From: an uncultured Geobacter sp.
Lineage (GTDB): Bacteria > Desulfobacterota > Desulfuromonadia > Geobacterales > Geobacteraceae
DNA: 64,000 bases
Assembly: GCA_903915655.1 (NCBI GenBank)
Contig: CAIWTU010000048.1
Location: forward strand, 1 to 64,000
Direction: 5' to 3'
Below, piece after piece: positions 35,733-45,201 of the stretch. The position numbers and the translations under genes are program-made. Below the pieces are notes generated by a model that did no database searches, was not told the origin of the DNA, and worked only from the letters and a program-made list of their open reading frames with translations. The stretch's first letter is position 1. Each line of letters starts with the position of its first letter.

Positions 35733-37751
35733 ATGGGTAATAATCAGAAACTTCTGGACCAGCTTTGCATCAACACCATCAGGACACTCTCAATCGATGC
35801 TGTGCAGCAGGCCAATTCAGGACACCCGGGTACAGCGATGGCACTAGCCCCGCTGGCATATGTCCTCTGGACAGGTTTTTTGCGCCACAACCCGCGCAAC
35901 CCCAAATGGTTCAACCGTGACCGTTTCATCCTCTCAAATGGCCATGCTTCTGTGCTGCACTACGCCATTCTCTACCTGACCGGCTACGACCTATCCCTTA
36001 ACGATTTAAAAAACTTTCGCCAGTGGGGAAGCAAGACACCCGGGCATCCCGAATACGGCCATACAGCTGGTATCGAGGCCACCACGGGTCCACTCGGACA
36101 GGGAATCATGAACGGAGTCGGTATGGCGATGGCAGAAGCCCACCTGGCTGCGGTTTTCAACCGGGAAGGAGCTGAGGTCGTAGACCACAATACATACCTC
36201 TTCTGTGGTGACGGTGACCTGATGGAAGGGGCCTCCCACGAAGCAGCGTCCCTTGCCGGCCACCTGGAGCTGGGCAAACTGATCTGCGTCTACGACGACA
36301 ACAAGATTACTATCGAAGGCGACACCAGTCTCGCTTGTTCGGATGACGTGTCAAGGCGCTTCGAAGGGTATCACTGGCATGTCCAGAATCTTGGTGACCG
36401 GGCAAATGATCTGGACACCCTTGTCAAGGCCTTTGCCGAGGCCCGTGAGGAAAAAGGGCGACCATCCCTTATCATCCTTCGCTCCCATATCGGCTACGGT
36501 TCGCCGAACCGCCAGGACAGAGCAGAGGCGCACGGCGAGCCTCTCGGTGAGGAAGAGGTCAAACTTGTAAAAAACTACCTCGCTTGGCCGACAGATGAGA
36601 AGTTTTTCGTCCCCGACCAGGTTTTGGAGAAGATGCGCCGAGCCGTTGAACTCGGCAAGGAACTCGAAGAAACCTGGAACAGGCGATACTCGAAGTACCG
36701 GGATGCTTTCCCGGAACTGGCAAGAGGGCTGGAAGCGGCATTGTCCGGGGAACTTCCCACCGGCTGGGACTCCGGAATCCCTCGTTTCGATCCCGAGGAC
36801 GGCTCAATGGCCACCCGGACGGCATCCGGCAAGATACTCAACGCTATTGCCGAGAAAGTCCCCTGGCTGCTCGGGGGGAGCGCCGACCTCTCCCCCTCTA
36901 CAAAGACACTGCTCAAATCATCCCGTTACTTTGCCTGGGGTCGCTATGCCAACCGGAATATCGCCTGGGGAATACGGGAACATGCCATGTGTGGCTGTAG
37001 CAATGGCCTGTATCTCCATGGAGGAATCCGCCCCTACGCGGCAACCTTTTTCGTTTTCACCGACTACGCCCGCCCGGCTATCCGACTGGCAGCCCTGATG
37101 GGGCTCCCAGTCATCTACCTGATGACCCACGACTCGATTGGACTGGGCGAAGATGGCCCGACCCACCAGCCGATCGAACAGCTTGCATCCTTCCGCGCAA
37201 TGCCGAACATCTGCGTCATCCGTCCTGCAGACGCCAACGAAACTGCTTTTGCCTGGCGCTCCGCAATGATCAGGAAGGGGGGTCCGAGCATGCTCGTGCT
37301 GACCCGACAGGGGGTGCCGATTTTCGACCGGACCCTCCTCTCCGGCGCAGAGGGGGCGCTACAAGGGGCCTATATCCTCGCAGTGGAAAATGCGGCAAGG
37401 GCAGATATCATACTGATAGCTTCAGGATCGGAGGTGCAGCTTATTCTCGAGGCTCGGAAGGTTCTGGCAGCAGAAGGTATCGCAGCAAGGGTGGTAAGCA
37501 TGCCTTGCTGGGAGCTGTTCCGTGAACAGTCCCTGGAGTACCGCAACTCTGTTCTGCCGCCGGAGATAACCGCACGTATGGCAGTAGAGGCAGGCGCTAC
37601 ATTTGGCTGGCGGGACTGGGTCGGAGAGAGGGGAGATATAATCGGCATCGACCAGTTTGGCGCCAGTGCCCCAGCCGGGGAAATCTTCAGGAACTACGGT
37701 CTCACCGTAATGAATGTGGTGGAAAGGGCAAGGAAGCTGCTGACGCCATGA
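35733..37751 (+). CDS. tkt: Transketolase
   Basis: A 672-residue thiamin-diphosphate enzyme of the non-oxidative pentose phosphate pathway. The start is [11 protein letters not shown] (35733), with AGGAG upstream; a longer open frame to 35517 only reads through the terminator and dispersed repeat. [12 protein letters not shown] (29-40) holds the catalytic histidine, [18 protein letters not shown] binds the cofactor, and the central pyrimidine-binding domain contains [19 protein letters not shown]. All three domains are complete. Confidence 0.97.
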   Translation: MGNNQKLLDQLCINTIRTLSIDAVQQANSGHPGTAMALAPLAYVLWTGFLRHNPRNPKWFNRDRFILSNGHASVLHYAILYLTGYDLSLNDLKNFRQWGSKTPGHPEYGHTAGIEATTGPLGQGIMNGVGMAMAEAHLAAVFNREGAEVVDHNTYLFCGDGDLMEGASHEAASLAGHLELGKLICVYDDNKITIEGDTSLACSDDVSRRFEGYHWHVQNLGDRANDLDTLVKAFAEAREEKGRPSLIILRSHIGYGSPNRQDRAEAHGEPLGEEEVKLVKNYLAWPTDEKFFVPDQVLEKMRRAVELGKELEETWNRRYSKYRDAFPELARGLEAALSGELPTGWDSGIPRFDPEDGSMATRTASGKILNAIAEKVPWLLGGSADLSPSTKTLLKSSRYFAWGRYANRNIAWGIREHAMCGCSNGLYLHGGIRPYAATFFVFTDYARPAIRLAALMGLPVIYLMTHDSIGLGEDGPTHQPIEQLASFRAMPNICVIRPADANETAFAWRSAMIRKGGPSMLVLTRQGVPIFDRTLLSGAEGALQGAYILAVENAARADIILIASGSEVQLILEARKVLAAEGIAARVVSMPCWELFREQSLEYRNSVLPPEITARMAVEAGATFGWRDWVGERGDIIGIDQFGASAPAGEIFRNYGLTVMNVVERARKLLTP

Positions 37752-37851
37752 AGGATAACATCGTCTCACCCGGCGTTAAATTTTTTGTAACCTTCGGAAC
37801 AGATATATCGTCTTTTCGTACAGAAGGGTAAAACAACTCAAGGAGGAATAA

Positions 37852-38340
37852 ATGAAAAAGCCGATCAGATCCATTGTAGTAATTGCAGGTATGGCCTCAA
37901 CTCTCATCTTTGCCAGCCAGTTCGCACAAGCCCGCGGGTGGAAAGAATGTTGTAATCACTCAATGGACCAAAAATGTCAGCATAAATTCGAGAAAATGAC
38001 AACAGGTCTCGGGCTTTCGGAGCAGCAGCAAACTAAGATCAAGGAAATATTCAAACAGGAACGGGAAAAGAGTACAACAGCCTATACCGGGCTCCGTGCT
38101 GAAAAGAAAAATCTGAGTTCGCTGGTCCATGCGGATAAGACCGATGAGGCAGCAATCCGCGCCCAGGCTTCAAAAATTGGAGGCATTGAGGGGGATATCG
38201 CAGTTCAGCGTTCCCGCACGCTAAACCAGATATCTGCCATCCTCACACCCGAGCAGGCTCAAAAGTTCAAGTCACTCCAAAAAGAGCGTGACTGCAGGAT
38301 TGAAAAGTCGAGAAAGCATTCAGGTAAACGATCGGAGTAG
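37852..38340 (+). CDS. Periplasmic Spy/CpxP-type LTXXQ protein
   Basis: A 162-residue exported protein with a signal peptide ending ASQFAQA. The helical body has the family features LGLSEQQQTKIKEIFKQE and the LTXXQ motif LTPEQAQKF near the C-terminus. Members act as periplasmic chaperones or envelope-stress sensors. Cysteines and histidines soon after the signal peptide (WKECCNHSMDQKCQHKF) are unusual for Spy and could bind metal. GGAGG lies upstream. It stands alone and is convergent with radC. Confidence 0.82.
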   Translation: MKKPIRSIVVIAGMASTLIFASQFAQARGWKECCNHSMDQKCQHKFEKMTTGLGLSEQQQTKIKEIFKQEREKSTTAYTGLRAEKKNLSSLVHADKTDEAAIRAQASKIGGIEGDIAVQRSRTLNQISAILTPEQAQKFKSLQKERDCRIEKSRKHSGKRSE

Positions 38341-38366
38341 AGAGACGAGGAATGACTGCAGGCTGC

Positions 38367-38409
38367 AACACCTCATCATCTCCCTGAAGGGTGGGAATGA
38401 TGGGGTGTT
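38367..38409. terminator. Inverted repeat between convergent spy-like gene and radC
   Basis: A 13-bp stem aacacctcatcat/atgatggggtgtt (one G-U pair) spans the gap between the two convergent genes. An overlapping 8-bp pair gaagggtg/cacccttc could form instead. There is no clear U tract, so terminator function is tentative. Confidence 0.45.
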
Positions 38410-38431
38410 CACCCTTCTGCACCCTCCTACG

Positions 38432-39118
38432 CTACAGCATCCCCCTCGCTACAAAACTGACGAAACTCCCGTCCCCTATAATTATATGGTCCAGAACCCG
38501 AACTCCCATCAGTTCACCCGCTTCTTTCAACCTGCGGGTTATCTCCGTATCTTCTCGGCTGGGGGCAGGATCGCCGGTCGGGTGGTTGTGAACCAGGATG
38601 ATTGCCGCCGCCGACTCCCTTACTGCTGGACTGAAGACCTCACGCGGGTGGACGATGCTTTGGTTCAGGGACCCCTCCGAGATCTGTACTTCACGCAGGA
38701 TCCGGTTTTTACCGTCCAGAAGGAGTATCATGAAATATTCCTTCCGCCGGTCACGGAAAAAATAGTGATAATGGTTGTAAATCTGCTCCGGAGAGGTAAA
38801 CCGCTCACTGTTTGCCAGCCGGTCGGAATTGAGCCTTTTGGCCATCTCCATTGCCGCTTTGATTGCTGAAGCCTTGGCGGGGCCCGTTCCTTTCGTCCGG
38901 CAGATCTCGCTGATCGTAGCAGACGCCAAAACCCGCAGAGTGCCGAACTCCTGTAGGAGAGTGCGGCCTAAATCAACAGCGCTCTGTCCGGTAACAGGGT
39001 CACCGGTCCGGATTACCAGCGCCAGTAATTCCGCTTCGCTTAATACCTCCGGGCCTCTTTTGATCAATTTTTCCCTGGGGCGTTCATCTTCAGGCCACTG
39101 TTTGATACCGCCTGCCAT
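38432..39118 (-). CDS. radC: RadC/JAB-domain DNA repair-associated protein
   Basis: A 228-residue RadC protein. I place the start at MAGGIKQWPEDERPREKL (39118), with AGGAGG ahead of it; the longer frame overlaps uppP. An N-terminal helix-hairpin-helix region (about 30-100) precedes the JAMM metallo-domain with EVFSPAVRESAAAIILVHNH and the metal motif HNHPTGDPAPSREDTEIT. The molecular function of RadC is unsettled despite its name. Downstream of and co-directional with uppP. Confidence 0.92.
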   Translation of the reverse strand: MAGGIKQWPEDERPREKLIKRGPEVLSEAELLALVIRTGDPVTGQSAVDLGRTLLQEFGTLRVLASATISEICRTKGTGPAKASAIKAAMEMAKRLNSDRLANSERFTSPEQIYNHYHYFFRDRRKEYFMILLLDGKNRILREVQISEGSLNQSIVHPREVFSPAVRESAAAIILVHNHPTGDPAPSREDTEITRRLKEAGELMGVRVLDHIIIGDGSFVSFVARGML

Positions 39119-39266
39119 TTGAGGATACCTCCTGGCTCTCTGAATAACCGCCACGGCACAATACCATGAAAATTGAACAATTAAAACATTTTTATCAATG
39201 CCCGGAGCTGGAGAAGAAGAAACAAGGGGAAACAAAATTTGGTCGGGTTCAGGCAAGGCATCTCTG

Positions 39267-40079
39267 TCAGGCGGAATATGTGTAGAGCAGGATCCCTCCA
39301 CCGATCAGGATGCGGTAGTAGACAAAGGGGGCAAGGGAATGATTCTGTACGTATTTCAGGAGAAAAGCGATACTAAAGTAGCCTGCCACCGCAGAAACGG
39401 ATACCCCTATCAGGAGGAGCCGCGCCTCTCCGGAAGGAATCCCGTGCCTTGCCAGCGTCACCAGCTTTAGGAGCGCGGCAGCGGCCACGATAGGCAATGA
39501 GAGAAGAAACGAAAAACGGGCGGCAGTTTCCCGCTTAAAACCGAGTAGCAGGGCGGCAGTAATTGTTATTCCGGAACGGGAGACACCGGGGACGAGAGCC
39601 AGACACTGGGCAAGACCGATCAGTATCGAGGAACCGATGGCAATTCGGTCCATTTTCAACCGCTTGGAGCCGACCAGTTCGGAAAACCCCAGGAGCAGCC
39701 CGAAAACAATCAGAAATATCGCGATAGCAGAAGGGTTCTTGCGGAACATATCTTCAATGGGCCCTTCTAGAAACTTGCCGACCAAAGCGGCCGGGATCGT
39801 GCCTGCCAGAATGCAGAAAGGGAGCCGGTTGGCCGGAGTCCGTATCCCTTTACGGCTGAAACCGGAAAAAAAGTTGCAGGTAAGCTCAAGGATATCACGC
39901 CGGAAATAGAGAAAAAGGGCAATAAGGGTTCCCAGATGGAGGGCAACATCAAAGGTAAGGCCCGACTCGGTCCAGCGGAATAGCCATGGAACCAGAATCA
40001 GGTGAGCTGAACTGCTTATCGGCAAAATCTCGGTCAGCCCCTGCAATGCGCCGAGAACCACAGCATGCAAAGAATTCAT
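39267..40079 (-). CDS. uppP: Undecaprenyl-diphosphatase UppP (BacA)
   Basis: A 270-residue integral membrane phosphatase that recycles undecaprenyl diphosphate to the lipid carrier used for peptidoglycan and exopolysaccharide. The start MNSLHAVVLGALQGLTEILP (40079) has AGGAG upstream. Signature motifs are LTEILPISSSAHL (15-27) and PGVSRSGITI further on. About eight membrane segments are present. It runs toward radC with about 150 bases between them. Confidence 0.96.
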   Translation of the reverse strand: MNSLHAVVLGALQGLTEILPISSSAHLILVPWLFRWTESGLTFDVALHLGTLIALFLYFRRDILELTCNFFSGFSRKGIRTPANRLPFCILAGTIPAALVGKFLEGPIEDMFRKNPSAIAIFLIVFGLLLGFSELVGSKRLKMDRIAIGSSILIGLAQCLALVPGVSRSGITITAALLLGFKRETAARFSFLLSLPIVAAAALLKLVTLARHGIPSGEARLLLIGVSVSAVAGYFSIAFLLKYVQNHSLAPFVYYRILIGGGILLYTYSA

Positions 40080-40279
40080 TTTGAATATCGCTCCTGATAT
40101 AATCGAACCTCGAGAAGAATAGAGCAACAAAGGCTGAAAATCAAGCCATTAAACGAAATATAACGTAGAGGGGCGATGAAGATTTTGAAATAATGGTGTT
40201 AAGGAGAGGATATTTATGCTAATAATAACTGTTTTGTAAAATTACAGATTCGGCATGGAAAGGCCGTCTGGAGGCATGC

Positions 40280-40897
40280 ATGTTTGGACTTATCCCCAAG
40301 AACGATAAATTTTTTGTGCTGTTCAAGGAAATGGCAGCGAACATAACTCAGGGCGCAAGGCTTTTTAAAGAGATGATGGATTCATTTGACGACCCCGTAG
40401 CAAGTCAGAAAAAGATTAAAGAGATTGAACACAGGGGTGATTCCCAGACCCACGAAATCGTGAAAAAATTAAACAAGAGCTTCGTAACACCTCTGGACAG
40501 AGAAGACATCTATGCTCTGTCAGGCGCTCTGGACGACATCCTCGACCTTATCGACGCCTGCGCCCAAAGATTTGTCATGTACAATGTCGAACTCCCCACT
40601 CCTGCCGCAAAAGAGCTTGCCTTTCTGATTCTCAAATCATGCGAGACACTGGAAGGGGCTGTCTCGTTACTGGGTGGCAAACTGGATGATATCAACAGAT
40701 ACTGCGTGGAGGTAAACTCTCTGGAAAACGAGGCGGACCGGGTCTGCAGGGAGGCAATCAGTCAGCTGTTCGACGAAGAGAAGGACCCCATTCAGCTGAT
40801 CAAATGGAAAGAACTCTATGAAACGATGGAGCGGGCCTCGGACAAATGCGAAGATGCCGCCAACATCCTGGAAAGCGTGGTACTGAAAAATGCCTGA
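40280..40897 (+). CDS. DUF47/PhoU-like phosphate transport regulator
   Basis: A 205-residue helical protein of the DUF47 (YkaA/PhoU-like) family that partners Pit transporters. It opens MFGLIPKNDKFFVLFKEMAA and carries regularly spaced acidic residues in long helices (ALDDILDLIDACAQRFVMYN). Its stop overlaps the downstream pit gene by eight bases, so the pair is translationally coupled. It probably gates or regulates phosphate uptake. Confidence 0.92.
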   Translation: MFGLIPKNDKFFVLFKEMAANITQGARLFKEMMDSFDDPVASQKKIKEIEHRGDSQTHEIVKKLNKSFVTPLDREDIYALSGALDDILDLIDACAQRFVMYNVELPTPAAKELAFLILKSCETLEGAVSLLGGKLDDINRYCVEVNSLENEADRVCREAISQLFDEEKDPIQLIKWKELYETMERASDKCEDAANILESVVLKNA

Positions 40898-41891
40898 TTA
40901 CACTATGATCATACTCTTTCTGGTCATAGCAGCGGCGCTGATCTTCGATTTCATCAACGGCTTTCACGACACCGCGAACGCGATAGCAACCTGCATCTCC
41001 ACCCGGGCACTTTCCGTCAGGTCGGCAATTTTGATGGCCGCCATTCTGAACTTTGTCGGCGCAATGATTTCCACCAAGGTGGCAACCACAATAGGGAAGG
41101 ATATTGTAGATAAGGACAACGTTACCCAGATGGTGGTACTTGCAGGAATAACCGGCGCTATCATTTGGGATCTTATCACCTGGTACTATGGTCTCCCCTC
41201 ATCATCATCCCATGCCATTATCGGTGGGATAATGGGATCGGTGATTGCCCATGCAGGGATTTCGGCACTCCATTTTGAAGGACTGAAAAAAATAATACTG
41301 GCGCTGGTGCTTTCCCCTGTCGTCGGCGCCGTGGCGGGTTTCATATTTATGGTTATTCTCCTCTGGATCTTCAGGAACAGGTCGCCCCATATCCTCAACA
41401 GGGGATTCAGAAAGCTGCAGGTTCTTTCCGCCGCCATTATGGCCTTTTCCCACGGGACTGCGGATGCCCAGAAATCGATGGGGGTGATCACCCTGGCGCT
41501 GGTAAGCTACGGTTCCCTGGAAACCTTCGATGTCCCCGTATGGGTTATGTTTACCTGTGCCCTCGCCATGGCCCTCGGCACTGCAATGGGCGGCTGGAGA
41601 ATCATTAAAACCGTGGGGCATGACTTTGTCAAGCTGCAGCCAGTTCATGGTTTCTGTGTAGAAACCGCTTCCGCCGGGGTTATTCTGGGGGCCGCAGCCT
41701 TCGGCATGCCGACCAGCACAACACATGTCATAACTTCCAGCATTCTCGGAGTTGGCCTTACGAAAAGGCTTTCCGCTGTAAACTGGCAGTTGGCCTACCG
41801 GATTCTCTGGGCGTGGGGCCTCACCATTCCCGCCTCCGGAATAATTTCCTACGTAACTTATGTCGTTTTGAACCCGTTCCTCGGAAAATAA
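40890..41891 (+). CDS. pit: Inorganic phosphate transporter, Pit family
   Basis: A 333-residue membrane protein with the Pit hallmark repeats DFINGFHDTANAIATCIST near the N-terminus and AFSHGTADAQKSMGVITLAL in the second half, each with conserved polar residues. About ten membrane segments. It imports metal-phosphate with protons or sodium. It overlaps the DUF47 gene upstream and is convergent with the DUF2062 gene. Confidence 0.95.
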   Translation: MPDYTMIILFLVIAAALIFDFINGFHDTANAIATCISTRALSVRSAILMAAILNFVGAMISTKVATTIGKDIVDKDNVTQMVVLAGITGAIIWDLITWYYGLPSSSSHAIIGGIMGSVIAHAGISALHFEGLKKIILALVLSPVVGAVAGFIFMVILLWIFRNRSPHILNRGFRKLQVLSAAIMAFSHGTADAQKSMGVITLALVSYGSLETFDVPVWVMFTCALAMALGTAMGGWRIIKTVGHDFVKLQPVHGFCVETASAGVILGAAAFGMPTSTTHVITSSILGVGLTKRLSAVNWQLAYRILWAWGLTIPASGIISYVTYVVLNPFLGK

Positions 41892-41977
41892 AAGGGGTGA
41901 CAAGGCGATAAACTCCACCCAGGATTATAACCCTGCATCCGGAGTATACCGTTTGCCCCCCTTTCCCCTTCTTTGCG

Positions 41978-42466
41978 TTAATTTATTTCTAGATCGTCCC
42001 CCACCGCTTCCATTTCTTCCGTCAATTCCTTGAAGGTTGCGTCTTTCCGTCGGGAGCTGACAATCAGGTAGTAGCAGACAAAATAGGAAATAATCGCCAG
42101 AATTAAGCCGATCACAGAGGAACCAAGGATCAGGGAAGCTGCATGCGCTTTCATAAAATTCCAGTCAAGCCCCTTTATGGTTATCTTGCAGGGCGGCAGA
42201 CCGAGGAGAATCCTGCCGAGCTTGTAGCTTAATGCGGTAACCGGGACAACCGTAAAAGGATTGTTCAGCCAGGTTCCAGTAATACAGGCAACCTTGTTCA
42301 GGCGGAACAGAAAAGCAGCTACAATCGCCATCACCAGATGTAACCCGAAAAAGGGGGTAAAGCTGATGAATACCCCCACTGCAAGGGCTACCGAGATATG
42401 TCCGGGATGACTGTCCAGAGTCAGGATGGCCTTGATTCGCTTTTCCCACTTTTTCTTGTCGAACAA
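41978..42466 (-). CDS. DUF2062 membrane protein
   Basis: A 162-residue protein with two to three membrane segments. Family features are HISVALAVGVFISFTPFFGLH and TWLNNPFTVVPVTALSYKLG. The function of DUF2062 is unknown; in other genomes it is often fused to or adjoins glycosyltransferases. It is a single leftward gene whose start lies 241 bases from the divergent efflux operon. Confidence 0.88.
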   Translation of the reverse strand: MFDKKKWEKRIKAILTLDSHPGHISVALAVGVFISFTPFFGLHLVMAIVAAFLFRLNKVACITGTWLNNPFTVVPVTALSYKLGRILLGLPPCKITIKGLDWNFMKAHAASLILGSSVIGLILAIISYFVCYYLIVSSRRKDATFKELTEEMEAVGDDLEIN

Positions 42467-42633
42467 ACCATTCCTCCTTCGAATTTACTCGACTTTATAG
42501 TCCCCGCCCGGCATTTGTCAAATCATTTCAACGCAGCCCCGGGGCATCCTCGTGTTATTATGAGGTTACGGATGGAAACCGGTCATGAAATCGAGGCCGG
42601 AATGGCATTACCAATCCTCATGCATAATTCTCC

Positions 42634-42662
42634 TTGACAACCTCCGATCCGGAAGATATATA
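42634..42662 (+). promoter_or_regulatory. Promoter of the TolC-RND efflux operon
   Basis: TTGACA (42634-42639), a 17-base spacer and TATATA (42657-42662) lie 45 bases before the GTG start at 42708. The ribosome site AGGAGG follows. No obvious operator palindrome overlaps it. Confidence 0.78.
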
Positions 42663-42707
42663 TAGAATCTTGAATATGTTTACCCGCACACGACAGGAGG
42701 CTTTCTG

Positions 42708-44048
42708 GTGAAGAGATTTTACATCCTTGCTGCTGTACTTTTTTTCATACCTGCGCTCCTTCTTGCAGAAGACCGCTCAATTCCCCTGAACGAGGCGCTC
42801 CGTCTCGCTCTTGAGAAAAATAACCTGATCAGGGCAGCAGAATATGAAAAAGAGGCTGCCGATCACGGAGTTTCCGTCAGCCGAAGCCGCTATCTTCCCC
42901 GCATTTTACTCGATGAAAGTTTCTCTTCGACAAACTCCCCCACCCGGGCATTCATGATGAAACTGGACCAGGCCCGTTTAAGCGAGAATGATTTACTTAT
43001 AAACAATCTGAACCGCCCCTCCTCAACCAACAATTTTCGCACTGCCTTGACCCTTGAGCAGCCCCTGGTCGATCTGAGCATCGGCTATGGCTCCGCAATG
43101 GCCGAAAGAGACGCAGAAGGGAAAAATCTCTCACTGGAAAGACGCCGGGAAGAAATTGGCTACAGGCTTTTTTCTGCCTGTCTTGAAGCACAGAAGGCAG
43201 AGGCGATGCTTGAAATCACGTCAAGAGCGGTTATGGATGCCCGTGAACATCTTCGGTTGGCAAAAGTCAGGACAGAAGCCGGAATGGGCCTGAAATCAGA
43301 TGAACTGCGAGCCGCAACATTTCTGGCAGAGAGGGAACAGCAGGAAATCACGGCAAAGAACAAAGTCGTGCTTGCAGGGATGCGACTTTCCCTGCTGACC
43401 GGCGGCACCGGAGGAGAAACTGTCCGGATAAGGGAAAAGATCATACCCCCGCAGCTTAAATTGAGCGGCAGAGAGGTTCTGCTCCTTGCGCTCAAGAATC
43501 GCAAGGAGCTGCAGGAAATGGCTAAGGAGACGGAAAAGGCAGGGGTGGCAGTCAAGATTGCAGAGAGTGCCTTTTTCCCAACACTGTACGCCAGTGCCAC
43601 ATATGAAATGAATGACCGGGATACCCCTTTCTACCAGGACAACAACGCCTGGGTCGTCGGCGCAAACCTTCGTTGGGAATTGTTCGACGGTATGCGCCGC
43701 GGGGGAGAACGCTCCCGGGCCAGAGCACGCCAGAATGCAGCAGGGGAGTATCTGCTGGAACAGGAAAAGGAAATTGCCTTCCAGGCCAGGGAAAGCTTGT
43801 TGCAGCGGGAAGAAGCGGGCAAAAGGCTGGAGGTGGCCGGGGCTGCGCAGATGGATGCTGCCGAAGGTGTGCGTCTCATCTCGAAACGCTTCAGCAACTC
43901 TCTCGCAGCAATGATAGAGCTGCTGGACGCCCAGACAGCCCTGAACAGGGCCAGGGCAACCGTGGTGGAAAACGAAGCCGACTATGCCCAGGCAACGGCA
44001 CGGGTCTGGTATACTGCAGGTATATTCCTGAAGGAGGTCATGAAATGA
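42708..44048 (+). CDS. TolC-family outer-membrane efflux protein
   Basis: A 446-residue outer-membrane channel. GTG is the start, after AGGAGG with a seven-base spacer, and a signal peptide (MKRFYILAAVLFFIPALLLA) follows. Two long coiled-coil hairpins and the repeat-related segments (LNEALRLALEKNNLI, REVLLLALKNRKELQEM) are typical of TolC/OprM. It is the first gene of a three-gene tripartite pump operon; its TGA overlaps the ATG of the adaptor. Confidence 0.92.
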   Translation: MKRFYILAAVLFFIPALLLAEDRSIPLNEALRLALEKNNLIRAAEYEKEAADHGVSVSRSRYLPRILLDESFSSTNSPTRAFMMKLDQARLSENDLLINNLNRPSSTNNFRTALTLEQPLVDLSIGYGSAMAERDAEGKNLSLERRREEIGYRLFSACLEAQKAEAMLEITSRAVMDAREHLRLAKVRTEAGMGLKSDELRAATFLAEREQQEITAKNKVVLAGMRLSLLTGGTGGETVRIREKIIPPQLKLSGREVLLLALKNRKELQEMAKETEKAGVAVKIAESAFFPTLYASATYEMNDRDTPFYQDNNAWVVGANLRWELFDGMRRGGERSRARARQNAAGEYLLEQEKEIAFQARESLLQREEAGKRLEVAGAAQMDAAEGVRLISKRFSNSLAAMIELLDAQTALNRARATVVENEADYAQATARVWYTAGIFLKEVMK

Positions 44049-45160
44049 AGGTACTATCGGCGGGGATCGCCTGCCTGCTTGCCGCAGGAATCGTGACCGG
44101 CACTGCCGGATGCAGCGATAAGGGAAAGAGGGGCGCAGACGGGACCGAGCACCCTCTTGTCCGGGGCGTTCAGCTGGAAACGGTCGCCTTCGTCCAGATC
44201 CCGGAACGGTTCGAGACAACCGGTACCGTCCGGGCCAGGAATTCCGCCATCCTATCCGCTCGCATTGCCGGAATCGTATCGGGGATTCATGTGAAACCGG
44301 GAGACCGGGTGGCACGAGGGAGGCTGCTGATGACCCTTGACGCCCCGGAGAGCCTTGCCGGATCAGCCGGAGCGGCATTTGCGGTAGAAGAGGCGCAGCG
44401 CGCAGTCGGTGAATCAGAGGCACGCAGCAAACTTGCTGCCGTTACCTGCGAAAGGTTTGCTCAGCTTTACAGGGAAGAGGCGGCAACCAGACAGGAATAC
44501 GATACCCGCCGTGCCGAACGGGAGATGGCTGAACAGGGATTGGCCCGGAGCCGGGCGCGACTGGCACAGATGCGTGAAGCGGCGCGCGCTGCGGGGGCAA
44601 CAGCCGCTTATACCAGGATTACCGCTCCTATATCCGGACTCGTCACCGCTCGCCCTGTTGATGCCGGGTCTACTGTATTCCCGGGAACGCCCCTCCTGAC
44701 AGTAGAGGAAGAGGGATCATTTCGCCTGGAAGTAAACGTACCTGAATCTCTGCTGGGCAAAATCAGGGAAGGGCAATCTGTTCCGGTACTCCTGGACGGG
44801 GTTGAGGGGACTGCTTCCGGCGCGGTTGTCGAGATAGTTCCAGAGGTAGCGCCTATCAGCCGGACCTTCACTGTAAAACTTGAAATCCCGCAGAAGGGAG
44901 TTCGTTCGGGACTATTCGGCAGGGCGCTCTTTCCGGCAGGAGAGAAAAAGGGGCTTTTGATCAGAGGATCGGCGCTGATGGAGCGGGGAGAACTTACCTC
45001 GGTATGGGTGGTTGACCGAAAGAACATCGCCCGCCTCCGGCTGGTCAAACCGGGGAGAACCTTCGGGAACAGGACCGAGATTCTCGCCGGCCTCGTAGAC
45101 GGCGAAAGAATCGCCACCAGTTTGGTGGAAAGGATTGTCGATGGGGCAAAGGTGGAATAA
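44045..45160 (+). CDS. RND efflux periplasmic adaptor lipoprotein
   Basis: A 371-residue membrane-fusion protein. The start at 44045 ([19 protein letters not shown]) overlaps the TolC stop by four bases, although an open frame extends upstream inside the TolC gene. The lipobox TAGC anchors it to the membrane. Barrel-sandwich halves ([20 protein letters not shown] and [19 protein letters not shown]) flank an alpha-hairpin, then a beta-barrel domain. It links the RND pump to the TolC channel. Substrate unknown. Confidence 0.93.
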   Translation: MKVLSAGIACLLAAGIVTGTAGCSDKGKRGADGTEHPLVRGVQLETVAFVQIPERFETTGTVRARNSAILSARIAGIVSGIHVKPGDRVARGRLLMTLDAPESLAGSAGAAFAVEEAQRAVGESEARSKLAAVTCERFAQLYREEAATRQEYDTRRAEREMAEQGLARSRARLAQMREAARAAGATAAYTRITAPISGLVTARPVDAGSTVFPGTPLLTVEEEGSFRLEVNVPESLLGKIREGQSVPVLLDGVEGTASGAVVEIVPEVAPISRTFTVKLEIPQKGVRSGLFGRALFPAGEKKGLLIRGSALMERGELTSVWVVDRKNIARLRLVKPGRTFGNRTEILAGLVDGERIATSLVERIVDGAKVE

Positions 45161-45201
45161 GCACTGGATCAAGGCAGACAACCCCATTTCGGAGTGTATT
45201 A

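Noticed and set aside
43296-44423. 375-codon minus-strand open frame
   Set aside because: It is antisense to the TolC and adaptor genes with no start signal or recognisable domain.
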